From an uncultured Anaerovibrio sp. (lineage in GTDB: Bacteria > Bacillota > Negativicutes > Selenomonadales > Selenomonadaceae): DNA of 64,000 nt. The translations under genes and the position numbers were made by a program. Location of the stretch: NCBI GenBank assembly GCA_934203205.1, contig CAKPYV010000006.1:1-64000 (forward strand), given 5' to 3'. Positions 18,141 through 28,139 of this stretch are shown piece by piece (position 1 is the stretch's first letter; each line of letters opens with the position of its first letter). The notes beneath the pieces are model-generated. The model was not told the origin of the DNA. It worked only from the letters and a program-made list of their open reading frames with translations, and ran no database searches.

Positions 18141-19842
18141 TTTTCTTGTACTCCTCTTTCTTAACACCTGCATAGGCAATCATTTCTCTGGCATTATCCA
18201 AAGATGCCGAGGACACATTGGCTCCAGAGGCCATTCTGGCAATTTCATTAACCCGCTCCCCAGTGGTTAGAGGATGAATCACGGTTGATGTCTGATTGTC
18301 AATAACATGCTTGCTAATATATAAATGGGTATCTGCCATACAGGCAATCTGTGGCAGATGGGTAATACACAATACCTGACGGTGAGCAGCCACCATAGCA
18401 ATCCTCTCTGCCACCATCTGGGCGGTTCGACCACCAATACCAGTATCTATTTCATCAAATACCATGCTGGCTGGTGAACCGTCTCTATTGGCCGTAACGG
18501 TCTTGATAGCCAAGGCAATACGGGAAAGCTCACCACCAGAGGCCACCTTTTGAATGGAACGAGGCTCCTGCCCCGGATTAGCTGAGAACAGAATGGCCAG
18601 CTTATCACAGCCATTGGCAGACAATTCCTGCCCTGCCTCCACTTGTATCTGGAATCTAGCATTGGCCATTCCCAGAGCCTGCAAATGCTTTTCTATCCCC
18701 TGAGATAATTTATCTGCTACAGTTTGGCGCAAAGCAGAAATTTCCTTTGCCCTCTGGGCGGCAGTCTGCTTTTTCTCCTCCAGCTCCTGTTGCAACTGAG
18801 CTATATCTTCATCGTAGTTTTCAATGCTGTCCAATTCCTGACGGCATTTTTCCCCATGAGCCAGTACAGCCTTAACATCAGCACCATATTTCTTCCGCAA
18901 CTTATCTATAACATCCATGCGGCTTTGAAGCTGATCCAATAGACGAGGATCAAATTCCAAGGAATCCATATAATCCCTTACCTCATAGCCAGCTTCCTTA
19001 ATCTGCACGGTTGCCTCACTAAGGATTTCAATAACTCCCTCCAGAGAATCATCAAAGCGATTCAGTCCTCGCAGGCTTTCCACAGCCTCCTCCAAACCGC
19101 TGACTACCCCAATGCCGTTAGCACCGCCGCCATATAAAAGCTGACAGGCATTACTGCCATAACGGGAAATCTTCTCCCCATTGGTCATTTTGTCAATACG
19201 GCGCTGCAGCTCCTCATCCTCACCCTCCTGCAGTTGGGCGGATTCAATTTCCTGCAGCTGCCACCGCAGCATATCCTGACGCTGAGCATAATCCTGACAA
19301 GCCGCCTGCTTGTCCTCCAAAGCCTGATTAGCCTCACGATAAGCAGTGTAAAGCTTTTTATATTCCCCTAAAGCCTTCATCAGCTCCTGACTGCTGCCAT
19401 CCACCAAATCAAGCTGATTCTCCTGCTTTAACAAGGACAGGTTTTCATTCTGACCATGAATATCCACCAGCAAAGTTCCCAGCTTTTTCAAAACAGCCAA
19501 GGTAGTATGGCTGCCGTTAATGAGAATACTGCCTCGGCCAGCAGCGGTTATCTGACGGGTAATAATCAGCTCATCCCCATCAGTATTTATCAATTGCTGA
19601 TGAAGATATTCCTTTACTGCTGGCTGCTGTTCCAAGCTAAAAACAGCCTCCACCCGCATCCATTCACAACCGGTGCGAATCATATCCGTAGTCAGCCTTC
19701 GGCCTAGCATAGCCCCCAAAGCATCTATAAGAATGGATTTACCAGCACCTGTTTCACCAGTAAGGATATTCAATCCCTTATCAAATTCAATCTGGACATG
19801 CTCCAGCAGAGCAAAATTCCAAACAGTCAGTGTATTAAGCAT
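18133..19842 (-). CDS. recN: DNA repair protein RecN
   Basis: RecN is an SMC-like ATPase acting early in double-strand break repair. The 569-residue protein has Walker A GETGAGKS at about 30-37, two long coiled-coil stretches (about 150-220 and 290-370), the ABC signature ASGGELSRIALAIK and Walker B MVFDEIDTGIGG. AGG-GG ribosome site before the ATG. It follows argR, the argR-recN pairing being standard in Firmicutes. Confidence 0.96.
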   Translation of the reverse strand: MLNTLTVWNFALLEHVQIEFDKGLNILTGETGAGKSILIDALGAMLGRRLTTDMIRTGCEWMRVEAVFSLEQQPAVKEYLHQQLINTDGDELIITRQITAAGRGSILINGSHTTLAVLKKLGTLLVDIHGQNENLSLLKQENQLDLVDGSSQELMKALGEYKKLYTAYREANQALEDKQAACQDYAQRQDMLRWQLQEIESAQLQEGEDEELQRRIDKMTNGEKISRYGSNACQLLYGGGANGIGVVSGLEEAVESLRGLNRFDDSLEGVIEILSEATVQIKEAGYEVRDYMDSLEFDPRLLDQLQSRMDVIDKLRKKYGADVKAVLAHGEKCRQELDSIENYDEDIAQLQQELEEKKQTAAQRAKEISALRQTVADKLSQGIEKHLQALGMANARFQIQVEAGQELSANGCDKLAILFSANPGQEPRSIQKVASGGELSRIALAIKTVTANRDGSPASMVFDEIDTGIGGRTAQMVAERIAMVAAHRQVLCITHLPQIACMADTHLYISKHVIDNQTSTVIHPLTTGERVNEIARMASGANVSSASLDNAREMIAYAGVKKEEYKKNG

Positions 19843-19861
19843 AAAATTCCCCTACTCCGGC

Positions 19862-20320
19862 TCACTCGCTGGTAATCATATTTCTCATATGCTCAGCCAC
19901 ATTCTGGGCAGACACACCCTGCTTTACGATTACCAAAATTGTATCATCTCCTGCCACCGTGCCAAGCAGCTCTGGCCAATGGGCATTATCCAAGGCAAAA
20001 GCCACTGTCCCGCCTGCCCCAGGATGAGTCTTAATAACAATCAAATTGCCACTGGACTCTATATGGGTTACCACATCCTGAAAAATTTTCTGCATCTTCA
20101 CCTCAGAATGAGCTCTTTGCAAATCCGTTGGAAAAGCATATCTGTATTTGCCCCGTCCATATGGCACCTTTACCAAATGCAGCTCCTTAATATCTCTGGA
20201 TACAGTAGCCTGGGTAACATCTATTTTCTGTTCCCGCAGAATAGCTGCCAGCTCCTCCTGAGTTTCAATGCTCTGGGCCTCTACAATAGCCTTGATTTTT
20301 GCTTGTCGGTAATTTTTCAC
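19862..20320 (-). CDS. argR: Arginine repressor ArgR
   Basis: ArgR controls arginine metabolism genes in response to arginine. With a GTG start at 20320 the protein has 152 residues and opens MKNYRQAKIKAIVE, like other ArgR proteins; GGGGTG lies six bases upstream. The ATG at 20344 lacks a ribosome site. The N-terminal winged helix includes TQATVSRDIKELHL and the C-terminal hexamerisation domain contains the arginine-binding GTVAGDDTILV segment. It lies between nadK and recN. Confidence 0.93.
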   Translation of the reverse strand: MKNYRQAKIKAIVEAQSIETQEELAAILREQKIDVTQATVSRDIKELHLVKVPYGRGKYRYAFPTDLQRAHSEVKMQKIFQDVVTHIESSGNLIVIKTHPGAGGTVAFALDNAHWPELLGTVAGDDTILVIVKQGVSAQNVAEHMRNMITSE

Positions 20321-20392
20321 TGCTCTCACCCCGTCAAACCACATTTTGCCTTACGGCTCATTTACACACTTTTTAATCCTGCTAACCTTTAA

Positions 20393-21244
20393 TCATAAGC
20401 TGCGCCACAATTTATTCTTCAAGGTATAATAATAATTTCGATCCTCAAACTTAATAATCTTGGCGACATTCTTTGCTTTGCGGACAGTTATCTCATCCCC
20501 TGGCATCAAGGGGTAGCTCTCCTGCCCATCCAAGGTAATCTGAATATCCTGATGGACAGCGGCAATATGTATCCGCACATAGTCCTCATCAGAGATAACC
20601 ATAGGACGCACCTCCAGAGTATGAGGACAGATGGGCGTAATCAGCAGTGCCTTCACGGCAGGATTGATTACCGGACCACCAGCAGATAAGGAATAAGCTG
20701 TAGAACCTGTTGCTGTGGAGACAATAACTCCATCTGCCTTATAATCAGTCATGCGACAGCCATCCACGCTAACACCTAGATGCAGCATTCTGGACACACC
20801 ACCCTTGCCAATAACAATATCGTTCAGGGCATGTCCCAAAAACTTCTTTTCTCCACGACTACACTGGAAACTGGAAATAACCGTGCGTTCTTCTATATAG
20901 TACTGGTTATCCAGCAGCTTTTGCAGCCTGCTTTCCAGCTCTGGCACCTCAATATCCGCCAAAAAACCCACATTGCCGATATTAATACCACAGCAGGGAA
21001 TATCCTTGGCATAAAGCTGACGGCAGACTCCTAGCAGAGTGCCATCCCCCCCTATGCTTAAACCAATATCCGCATTCTGGATATCCTTATTTTTAACTGC
21101 CAGCTCCGGATAGCCGAATTTTTCTGCTGGCTCCCTCAGCATAATCAGCCGAACGTCCTTATCAGCAAAAAAATCCATAATACGCTTTAACACGCCAGCA
21201 GATTCTATTTTGTCTGTATTTGGAAAAACAGCTATTGTCTTCAT
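20393..21244 (-). CDS. nadK: NAD kinase
   Basis: NadK phosphorylates NAD to NADP. The 283-residue protein has the GGDGT motif at 65-69, the following NIGNVGFL segment and the DG-ATGSTAYSLSAGGP substrate loop. The start overlaps the tlyA stop (ATGA), indicating coupling. A neighbour set of dxs-tlyA-nadK-argR-recN is typical for Firmicutes. Confidence 0.96.
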   Translation of the reverse strand: MKTIAVFPNTDKIESAGVLKRIMDFFADKDVRLIMLREPAEKFGYPELAVKNKDIQNADIGLSIGGDGTLLGVCRQLYAKDIPCCGINIGNVGFLADIEVPELESRLQKLLDNQYYIEERTVISSFQCSRGEKKFLGHALNDIVIGKGGVSRMLHLGVSVDGCRMTDYKADGVIVSTATGSTAYSLSAGGPVINPAVKALLITPICPHTLEVRPMVISDEDYVRIHIAAVHQDIQITLDGQESYPLMPGDEITVRKAKNVAKIIKFEDRNYYYTLKNKLWRSL

Positions 21245-22050
21245 TTGTCCAATGCTCCATGAGCTGCCTGCACTGTAGACAATACTAACTCATCGGTAAC
21301 ACCATCTACTGCAGCAGCATCCTTGCTTAGCCAGATTAGATACTCAATATTGCCCTCTGGGCCTTTCACAGGTGAGAAGGTCAAGGCCTTAGGCACCAGC
21401 TCCAGCTGGCGCACCAGTGATACAATCCGGAAAATAACTTCTTCATGTACCTTGGCATCCCTTACAACGCCCTTTTTGCCAACCTTTTCCCGGCCAGCCT
21501 CAAACTGAGGCTTAATCAGGGCTACAATTTCACCAGCAGGCTGCAGCATAGCCTTCACCGCTGGCAATACCTTCTCCAAGGAAATAAACGCCACATCTAT
21601 GGAAGCCAAATCCACGGGCTGTCCCAGCTGCTCCGGGGTAACGTTGCGCACATTGGTACGCTCCATATTAACCACCCGTTCATCTGTACGAAGACTCCAG
21701 GCCAACTGGCCATAACCTACATCAATGGCAAAAACCTTGATAGCACCATTTTGCAGCATACAGTCAGTAAAGCCACCTGTAGAGGCGCCAATATCTGCTG
21801 CCACCTTGCCTTGCAGGGATACACCAAATTCCTTAATGGCCTTTTCCAGCTTCAGGCCGCCTCGGCTTACATAGGGCAAATCATTGCCCAAAAGGCGGAT
21901 TTCTGCCTCTGGCTTAACCATAGTGCCTGCTTTATCTATTTTCTGACCATCCACCAGCACCAAACCAGCCATGATGGTGGTTTTTGCCCGCTCTCTGCTC
22001 TGAACAAGATTTCTCTTGACCAGCAGTACATCCAGTCTTTCCTTAGCCAT
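21241..22050 (-). CDS. tlyA: TlyA-family rRNA 2'-O-methyltransferase
   Basis: TlyA proteins methylate 16S and 23S rRNA. The 269-residue protein starts with an S4 RNA-binding domain (about 4-65) and continues with an FtsJ-like methyltransferase fold showing ADIGASTGGFTDCMLQ as the S-adenosylmethionine loop and the ALIKPQFE segment. The ATG at 22050 overlaps the dxs stop (TGATG). An upstream TTG at 22053 is possible but adds only one residue. The older name hemolysin A is misleading. Confidence 0.93.
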   Translation of the reverse strand: MAKERLDVLLVKRNLVQSRERAKTTIMAGLVLVDGQKIDKAGTMVKPEAEIRLLGNDLPYVSRGGLKLEKAIKEFGVSLQGKVAADIGASTGGFTDCMLQNGAIKVFAIDVGYGQLAWSLRTDERVVNMERTNVRNVTPEQLGQPVDLASIDVAFISLEKVLPAVKAMLQPAGEIVALIKPQFEAGREKVGKKGVVRDAKVHEEVIFRIVSLVRQLELVPKALTFSPVKGPEGNIEYLIWLSKDAAAVDGVTDELVLSTVQAAHGALDK

Positions 22051-23936
22051 CAATCTATACCACCAATTTTTTCTACAATTTTATCTGCAATCTGCTGTGG
22101 CAGCAAGCCACACAGCTCCAAAAGCTCAGAACAAGAACCCTGTTCCACAAATTCATCTGGGATACCAAAACGCATGATAGGCAGCATATGATTAGCATCT
22201 GCCAAATACTCCAATACAGCCGAGCCAAAACCACCTGCCAAAGCATTTTCCTCCAGGGTTACCAAAAGCCGTGGCTTTTTAACCAAAACCTGCTCCAACA
22301 GCTCCCTATCCAGTGGCTTAACAAACCGCATATTAACCACCGTGGTTTTAATATTAGCCATATTCAGCATGGAACCTGCTTCTACTGCCTTTAGCACCAT
22401 GCTTCCCACAGCCAACAACACTACGCCGCTGCCATCCCCGGAAAGGATTTCTCCCTTGCCAATAGGCAGCTTCTCCAGCCCTCCCTCCAAAGGAGTACCA
22501 GTGGCATTGCCTCTTGGATAGCGCACTGCCGATGGCCCCTCATATTGAGAAGCTGTGTACAGCATATGCCGCAGCTCGTTTTCATCCTTAGGAGCCATAA
22601 TCACCATATGAGGTATATGCCGTAAATAGGAATAATCAAATACCCCATGATGGGTAGGGCCATCTGCTCCTACCAGCCCTGCTCTGTCCAAACACAGGGT
22701 TACTGGCAGCTCCTGTAAGCAAATATCATGAACTACCTGATCATAGGCTCTCTGAGCAAAGGTAGAATACAGAGCCACCATAGGATGGGCTCCTGCTGCA
22801 GCCATACCAGCTGCCATAGTTACTGCATTCTCCTCAGCAATACCCACATCAAAAAATCTCTCTGGGAACTGCTGGGCAAAGGCCTTTAAACCAGTTCCTG
22901 AAGGCATTGCCGCCGTAATAGCCACAATATCATGGTTCTGCCAGCCCAGCTCTATCATGGTCTGACTGAAGATTTCCGTATAGGATGGCGGAGCATCCTG
23001 CTTCTTGATTACCTGGCCATTAGCCTTATTAAATCGGCTGATGCCATGGAATTTATTAGGATTTTCCTCCGCCGGCAAATAGCCCTTGCCCTTACGGGTG
23101 CGGACATGAACCAGCACCGGCCCCTCCACCTGGGACAGCTGTTGGAAAACATCCTGCATAGCCTGAATATTATGCCCATCCAGCGGGCCAATATAGGTAA
23201 AGCCCAATTCCTCAAACCAGCTGCCAGAGCTGATAGCCGCCTTCACGCCATCCTTCAGGCATTCTGCTGTTTTGAAAACAGTGTCCCCTATGCGAGGAAT
23301 ATTCCGCAAAAATCCCTCAATATCCCTTTTCGCCTTGACATACTGAGGAGCCAGCTTAATTCTGGACAGGTATTCTGACAAGGCCCCCACATTTTTGTCT
23401 ATGGACATCTCATTGTCATTAAGGATTACCACCAGACGACGGCCAGAAGCACCAGCAGAATTAAGCCCCTCATAGGCTTCACCGCCAGTTAAGGCCCCAT
23501 CCCCAATAATGGCAATAACATTGTAGTCTTTACCCTCCAGATCCCTGACAATGGACATACCTACAGCAGCAGAAATAGAGGTACTGGCATGACCAACACC
23601 AAAGGCATCACAATCAGATTCCTTCCGCTTAGGAAAACCAGTTATACCATGGAGCTGGCGCAGGGTATGAAATCTATCCTTACGACCAGTCAATATCTTG
23701 TGGGAATAGGCTTGATGCCCCACATCCCAGATAATCTTATCCTGTTGAGGGTTAAATACACTGTACAATGCCAGTGTCAAATCAACTGTTCCCAGACTTG
23801 GTGCCAAATGCCCCCCATTATCGGCACAGGTATCTATAATCATCCGTCGCAGCTCAACTGACAGATTCTTTAGCTGGGACAGAGACAATCTTTGTATATC
23901 CCCGGGACACTTTATCCCATCCAGTATCTGCTCCAA
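22050..23936 (-). CDS. dxs: 1-deoxy-D-xylulose-5-phosphate synthase
   Basis: Dxs starts the non-mevalonate isoprenoid pathway by joining pyruvate and glyceraldehyde-3-phosphate with thiamine diphosphate. The 628-residue protein has the N-terminus typical of the family, GDGALTGGEAYEG...NDNEMSI (thiamine diphosphate/Mg motif) near 150-180, a Glu-bearing AEENAVTMAAG segment and a transketolase C-terminal domain. The start is TTG, supported by GGGGAG seven bases upstream. ispA, the next isoprenoid gene, lies directly upstream. Confidence 0.96.
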   Translation of the reverse strand: MEQILDGIKCPGDIQRLSLSQLKNLSVELRRMIIDTCADNGGHLAPSLGTVDLTLALYSVFNPQQDKIIWDVGHQAYSHKILTGRKDRFHTLRQLHGITGFPKRKESDCDAFGVGHASTSISAAVGMSIVRDLEGKDYNVIAIIGDGALTGGEAYEGLNSAGASGRRLVVILNDNEMSIDKNVGALSEYLSRIKLAPQYVKAKRDIEGFLRNIPRIGDTVFKTAECLKDGVKAAISSGSWFEELGFTYIGPLDGHNIQAMQDVFQQLSQVEGPVLVHVRTRKGKGYLPAEENPNKFHGISRFNKANGQVIKKQDAPPSYTEIFSQTMIELGWQNHDIVAITAAMPSGTGLKAFAQQFPERFFDVGIAEENAVTMAAGMAAAGAHPMVALYSTFAQRAYDQVVHDICLQELPVTLCLDRAGLVGADGPTHHGVFDYSYLRHIPHMVIMAPKDENELRHMLYTASQYEGPSAVRYPRGNATGTPLEGGLEKLPIGKGEILSGDGSGVVLLAVGSMVLKAVEAGSMLNMANIKTTVVNMRFVKPLDRELLEQVLVKKPRLLVTLEENALAGGFGSAVLEYLADANHMLPIMRFGIPDEFVEQGSCSELLELCGLLPQQIADKIVEKIGGID

Positions 23937-23952
23937 AAAGCTCTCCCCTTTT

Positions 23953-24831
23953 TTATTTATTACGCTCCAAAAGCATCTCTACCAGCTCTTTCAGGAAGGA
24001 TGCCTTGTCCCCAAATACTTCCAAGGCCTCCACTGCCTGAGCCACAGTATCAGCAGCCAGACGACGAGCCTCCTCCAAGGAGGTCAGGGTTACGTAGGTA
24101 GACTTGTCATTGCGCTCATCACTGCCTACCGGCTTGCCAATAACAGCTTCATCCCCTACCACATCCAAAATATCATCAGTAATCTGGAAGGCCAAACCAA
24201 AGCAATCAGCGTAGGTAGTCAAAGCCTCCAGCTGCTTCTCGTCAGCATGAGCCATAATAGCACCACTGCGGATAGCCGCTCTGAACAATGCACCGGTTTT
24301 GCCCATATGCATTTTCCGCAGCTCCTCCATGGAAATTCGTTTTCCTTCGGACAGCATATCAATAACCTGTCCCCCTACCATGCCATTAGGGCCGGCAGCA
24401 ATACTCATTTCCTTGACAACCTGCAGCAAAAGCTCCGCAGGTACATGGGGCTGACGCAGGATAACCTCAAAGGCCTGTGTCAGCAGGGCATCTCCTGCCA
24501 GAATGGCCATTGCCTCACCATAAACCTTATGGTTGGTCAGCTTGCCACGACGATAATCATCGTTATCCATAGCTGGCAAATCATCATGAATCAAGGAATA
24601 GGTATGAATCATCTCTATACCACAGGCAGCCTGAATAAAATCAGTTCCCTTGGCTCCTACAGCCTCTGCTGCCGCCATTAAGAGAATAGGGCGCAATCTT
24701 TTGCCCCCGGCAGTAAGGCTGTATTCCATGGAAGCTGCCAACTCAGGCACCAAGGCCTTATCCTTGCCCAGCTCCTTTACCAAGGCTTCTTCAACCAGCT
24801 TGATACGCTCATTCCACTGCTTTTTGTCCAT
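23953..24831 (-). CDS. ispA: Farnesyl diphosphate synthase (polyprenyl synthetase)
   Basis: IspA makes farnesyl diphosphate from isopentenyl and dimethylallyl diphosphate. The 292-residue protein has the first aspartate-rich motif DDLPAMD at 83-89 with the following RRGK, and the second, DDILD, at 219-223. It overlaps the xseB stop by one base and precedes dxs, so two isoprenoid steps are co-transcribed. Confidence 0.95.
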   Translation of the reverse strand: MDKKQWNERIKLVEEALVKELGKDKALVPELAASMEYSLTAGGKRLRPILLMAAAEAVGAKGTDFIQAACGIEMIHTYSLIHDDLPAMDNDDYRRGKLTNHKVYGEAMAILAGDALLTQAFEVILRQPHVPAELLLQVVKEMSIAAGPNGMVGGQVIDMLSEGKRISMEELRKMHMGKTGALFRAAIRSGAIMAHADEKQLEALTTYADCFGLAFQITDDILDVVGDEAVIGKPVGSDERNDKSTYVTLTSLEEARRLAADTVAQAVEALEVFGDKASFLKELVEMLLERNK

Positions 24832-25076
24832 TACTGCTCCCCCTCTATGATCAGCTGCTGTTCCACAATCTCTCCCTTAGAGGATTCCTGCAGCACAATA
24901 TCCATTTTTTTTTCTGCCTGTTTCAAGGCATCCATACATTTGGCAGACAATTCCATACCCTTGGTATAATCTGCCACAATATCCGCCAAGGGCGACTGAC
25001 CCTTTTCCAGACGAAGAACAATATTCTCCAGCTCCTGAAGATTTTCCTCAAAGGAAGCCTGTTTTTTTCTTGGCAT
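24831..25076 (-). CDS. xseB: Exodeoxyribonuclease VII small subunit
   Basis: XseB is the short helical partner of XseA. The 81-residue protein contains the family pattern FEENLQELENIVLRLEKGQSPL near the N-terminus followed by YTKGMEL. It starts one base after xseA ends. The gene contains an A9 tract (complement near 24906-24914) that is in frame, which shows that homopolymers of this length are read correctly in this assembly. Confidence 0.94.
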   Translation of the reverse strand: MPRKKQASFEENLQELENIVLRLEKGQSPLADIVADYTKGMELSAKCMDALKQAEKKMDIVLQESSKGEIVEQQLIIEGEQ

Positions 25077-25077
25077 A

Positions 25078-26280
25078 TTATACCTCCTCCAATGTTACAG
25101 CCTGGGCATGAATAATGCCGTCCTGCAGCTCTACCTGAATCCTATCTCCCGCCTGAACTTCCTGTATGGTGGCAATAACCCGGTTGTCCTTACTCCGCAC
25201 CATGCCGTAGCCCCGCCTTAGAGTATTCATAGGATTCATCAATTCCAACTTGTCCATTAAATGTGTCAAATGCTGTACCTGCTGTTTTAACTGCTGGCTA
25301 CCGCTTTGGCCCAGCCTGGCTGCTAGATTATCCAGCCTCTCCATACGCTGTTCCAGCATCAAATGGGGATTTTCCATCACAGGCCGGGTTAAGAGATGCA
25401 CAATACTTTTGCGACGAGTATCCAGCTGCTGGACAGCACTATTCCTAAGTCTGGTTTGCAGACTTAGAAGCTGAGCCGCTATCTCCTGTCCATCCCTTAC
25501 GGCCATTTCCGCAGCCTGAGATGGGGTAGCTGCTCTTTCATCTGCCACAAAATCTGCCAAGGTAAAATCCGTTTCATGACCAACGGCAGATATAACTGGA
25601 ATCGCAGAATTATATATGGCTCTTACCACGACCTCTTCATTAAAGGCCCACAAATCCTCCAAGGAGCCACCGCCTCGACCTACGATTAACACATCCACCG
25701 GATAATGGGCATTAAAAAAATCCACCGCCTGAGCAATCTGCTCCGCTGCCCCGGCCCCCTGAACCTGTACCGGCTTTAGCACCAAGCGGATACCGGGAAA
25801 GCGCCTCTTGGAAACGCGATAAATATCCCGCAGAACTGCTCCTGACGGAGATGTTACAATACCTATAGTGGCAGGATAGATTGGCAGTGTTTTTTTGTGC
25901 TCCTGGTCAAACAACCCCTCCTGAGACAATCTGGCCTTAAGCTGTTCAAAGGCCATAGCCAGATCTCCCACCCCATCAGGCAGCATATCATTTACATAAA
26001 GCTGATAACGACCGCCCTCTACATAGACGTTAACGGAGCCAGCGGCTATAACCGCCATGCCATCCTCCGGCCTAAAGCGCAATCGGGAAGCACTACTTCT
26101 AAACATGACACAAGGAATAATCCCTTGGGCATCCTTAAGATTAAAGTAACAATGTCCCGAAGCATATTGCTTAAAATTAGATATTTCGCCCTTAACAGCC
26201 AAATTCCGCAGAGCCCTGTCCCCGGATATTAAATTAGCCAAATATCTGGTCAGCTCTCCCACAGCTACAACCTTAGACAC
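25078..26280 (-). CDS. xseA: Exodeoxyribonuclease VII large subunit
   Basis: XseA degrades single-stranded DNA together with XseB. The 400-residue protein has an N-terminal OB fold (about 1-100, with GHCYFNLKD), the catalytic core with VGRGGGSLEDLWAFNEE and GHETDFTLADFVAD, and a helical C-terminal region for the small subunit. It lies between nusB and xseB. Confidence 0.96.
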   Translation of the reverse strand: MSKVVAVGELTRYLANLISGDRALRNLAVKGEISNFKQYASGHCYFNLKDAQGIIPCVMFRSSASRLRFRPEDGMAVIAAGSVNVYVEGGRYQLYVNDMLPDGVGDLAMAFEQLKARLSQEGLFDQEHKKTLPIYPATIGIVTSPSGAVLRDIYRVSKRRFPGIRLVLKPVQVQGAGAAEQIAQAVDFFNAHYPVDVLIVGRGGGSLEDLWAFNEEVVVRAIYNSAIPVISAVGHETDFTLADFVADERAATPSQAAEMAVRDGQEIAAQLLSLQTRLRNSAVQQLDTRRKSIVHLLTRPVMENPHLMLEQRMERLDNLAARLGQSGSQQLKQQVQHLTHLMDKLELMNPMNTLRRGYGMVRSKDNRVIATIQEVQAGDRIQVELQDGIIHAQAVTLEEV

Positions 26281-26312
26281 ATTGTCACCTGCCTTCTACC
26301 CAAGCTCTTTCT

Positions 26313-26747
26313 TCAGTCCTTGCTATTTACACCAGCCAGAACACCATTAATAAAGCGGCTGGAGTCATCAGTGCCATACTTCTTGGCCAGCTCTATAGCC
26401 TCATTGACAACTACACCCACATCAGTCTTTTCCTCATCAAATTTCAGCTCATAAACCGCCATACGGGCAATATTACGATCCACACCAGCCATGCGGGATA
26501 CCTTCCAATCCTTGGCAGCACCGTTAATCATGGCATCAATATCCTCACGGAAAGTCATGGTGCCAAAAACCAGCTTTTCAATGAAACCTCTATCTCTGGC
26601 AGTTATTTTCCCATTCTCCAGCTCAGCAACTGCTGCCTCAATAGCCTTTTCCTGGGCCTCACGGCTGGCTATGGTCTCTGCATCCGAATTAAAATCCAAC
26701 TGAAACAAGGCCTGTAAAGCCAATTCACGAGCCTGTCGTCTACTCAT
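26313..26747 (-). CDS. nusB: Transcription antitermination factor NusB
   Basis: NusB acts with NusE in rRNA antitermination. The 144-residue all-helical protein begins SRRQARELALQALFQLDF, the family's N-terminal signature, and carries ELAKKYGTDDSSRFINGVL near the C-terminus. It sits between the DUF2273 gene and xseA, the usual Firmicutes order. Confidence 0.95.
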   Translation of the reverse strand: MSRRQARELALQALFQLDFNSDAETIASREAQEKAIEAAVAELENGKITARDRGFIEKLVFGTMTFREDIDAMINGAAKDWKVSRMAGVDRNIARMAVYELKFDEEKTDVGVVVNEAIELAKKYGTDDSSRFINGVLAGVNSKD

Positions 26748-26779
26748 ATATATTATTCCTCTTTCTCAAATCTATAAAA

Positions 26780-27025
26780 CTATCTCAATCGGTGAATATC
26801 CCTGGGAATACAATCCTTAATATTCTGCCAGGTATTTCCTTCCCGATCCACATTCATACCTATAAAAAGGCCCACTGCCCCCGTTAGGAGAATGAAGAGC
26901 ATATTCCAAAAACCAAATATTAGAATACATATTCCCAGCAATATTCCTGCTGTACCGCAGACACATTTGCCGGGATGCCTTTCCCATAAATGCTGGCCAA
27001 AGGCTGCAATGCTATCCTTTAACAC
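26780..27025 (-). CDS. Small membrane protein, DUF2273 type
   Basis: This 81-residue protein has a short N-terminal stretch with HPGK, two closely spaced hydrophobic helices (about 22-40 and 42-58) and a basic tail. Proteins of the DUF2273 family are coded beside Asp23 and AmaP and are thought to be part of the membrane-bound alkaline-shock/envelope-stress module. Its position 15 bases after amaP fits this. Function is known only by association. Confidence 0.8.
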   Translation of the reverse strand: MLKDSIAAFGQHLWERHPGKCVCGTAGILLGICILIFGFWNMLFILLTGAVGLFIGMNVDREGNTWQNIKDCIPRDIHRLR

Positions 27026-27040
27026 TCAAATCACCGCCTG

Positions 27041-27610
27041 TTACTTAATCCGGCGCTTCTTCACAGTAACGCCACTGGCAATGCTTTGCACTGAAATCTT
27101 TATATCAACATCATCAATGCCAGCAACCTCTACCAGATATTTGGCAAGCTGCTGCTGCAGCTCGTCGCTAAGCTCCGGGATATTCCGCTCCTGGCTAACC
27201 TCCAAAGAAAGCTCCAGCTTCAGAAAATCTCCTTGTTCCTTGCGATGCTCCACTCTGCTCTTGACCTTGGCCTGCTGTACCCCACGAGTTTTCATAGCCA
27301 TGGACTCTGCCATATTGCGGATAGCCGCCAGACTAACACTAATCTGGCCTGTTCCGCCGTTAATCAGCAAAAGATCCTTGGCATTAACCTGCTTGTTACC
27401 ACGGTCAAGGCTGCACATAAGCAAATGTAAACTCAGCAGGATACCTACTCCTGCTGCCGCTGCTGTCTGCCATTGATTGACAAAATATTCGTATTCATTC
27501 AAAAGCACCCTGTCAGGAACAACATGCAGGCATAGGGCCACTATGCCTGCACAAAAAGCTCCAACTAACAGGGTATAGATAAATAACAGGCCTCTGTTAA
27601 AAATCCCCAT
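27041..27610 (-). CDS. amaP: Alkaline shock response membrane anchor protein AmaP
   Basis: This 189-residue protein has two N-terminal transmembrane helices (about 6-28 and 50-68) followed by a cytoplasmic domain with SLAAIRNMAESMAMKTRGVQ and a basic end. In Staphylococcus AmaP anchors Asp23 to the membrane. The gene follows the Asp23-family gene by 18 bases and precedes the DUF2273 gene, the conserved three-gene order. Confidence 0.85.
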   Translation of the reverse strand: MGIFNRGLLFIYTLLVGAFCAGIVALCLHVVPDRVLLNEYEYFVNQWQTAAAAGVGILLSLHLLMCSLDRGNKQVNAKDLLLINGGTGQISVSLAAIRNMAESMAMKTRGVQQAKVKSRVEHRKEQGDFLKLELSLEVSQERNIPELSDELQQQLAKYLVEVAGIDDVDIKISVQSIASGVTVKKRRIK

Positions 27611-27628
27611 TATACTGCACCCTTTTGT

Positions 27629-28024
27629 TTAACGCACACGAACTTCTTCCTCTTTCTCCTCTGTTTCAGGGAAGCCAACACCCTGAACATGAACGTTAAC
27701 CTCTACAACAGAGAGACCAGTCATGGATTCAATGGCATTCTTAACCTTCTCCTGAACATTCAAAGCCACATCAGGAATCCGCACGCCAAACTTAACGATG
27801 ATATACAAATCCACCGCAGCTTCGGTTTCACCAACCTCAACCTTGACACCCTTGGCCAGATTCTTTTTCCCAAGAATCTCGGCAATACCGCCTACCAGAC
27901 CGCCGCTCATGCCTGCAATGCCATCTACCTCAGTAGCAGCCATGCCTGCAATAATGCTAACAACCTCATCAGCAATACGTACAGAACCAATGCCCTCATC
28001 AAGTTTAATGTTTTCGTTTGCCAT
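27629..28024 (-). CDS. Asp23/Gls24 family envelope stress protein
   Basis: This 131-residue protein is of the Asp23/Gls24 family, with IADEVVSIIAGMAATEVDGIAGMSGG-type sequence near 15-40 and VEVNVHVQGV near the C-terminus. Such proteins form a cytoplasmic layer on the membrane and affect cell-wall homeostasis. GGGAGG lies nine bases before the chosen ATG; an in-frame ATG 21 bases upstream has no such site. It heads the long run of genes towards nusB and beyond. Confidence 0.9.
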   Translation of the reverse strand: MANENIKLDEGIGSVRIADEVVSIIAGMAATEVDGIAGMSGGLVGGIAEILGKKNLAKGVKVEVGETEAAVDLYIIVKFGVRIPDVALNVQEKVKNAIESMTGLSVVEVNVHVQGVGFPETEEKEEEVRVR

Positions 28025-28139
28025 AGAAAAAACCTCCCTTGCCATTTTAACCGGGGTTTAATACACATCTATTCATCCCTATCAGGAAACCATGCATATC
28101 TGCCCGCCACAGGGACTGCTTATGCAATCCTTTGTATTT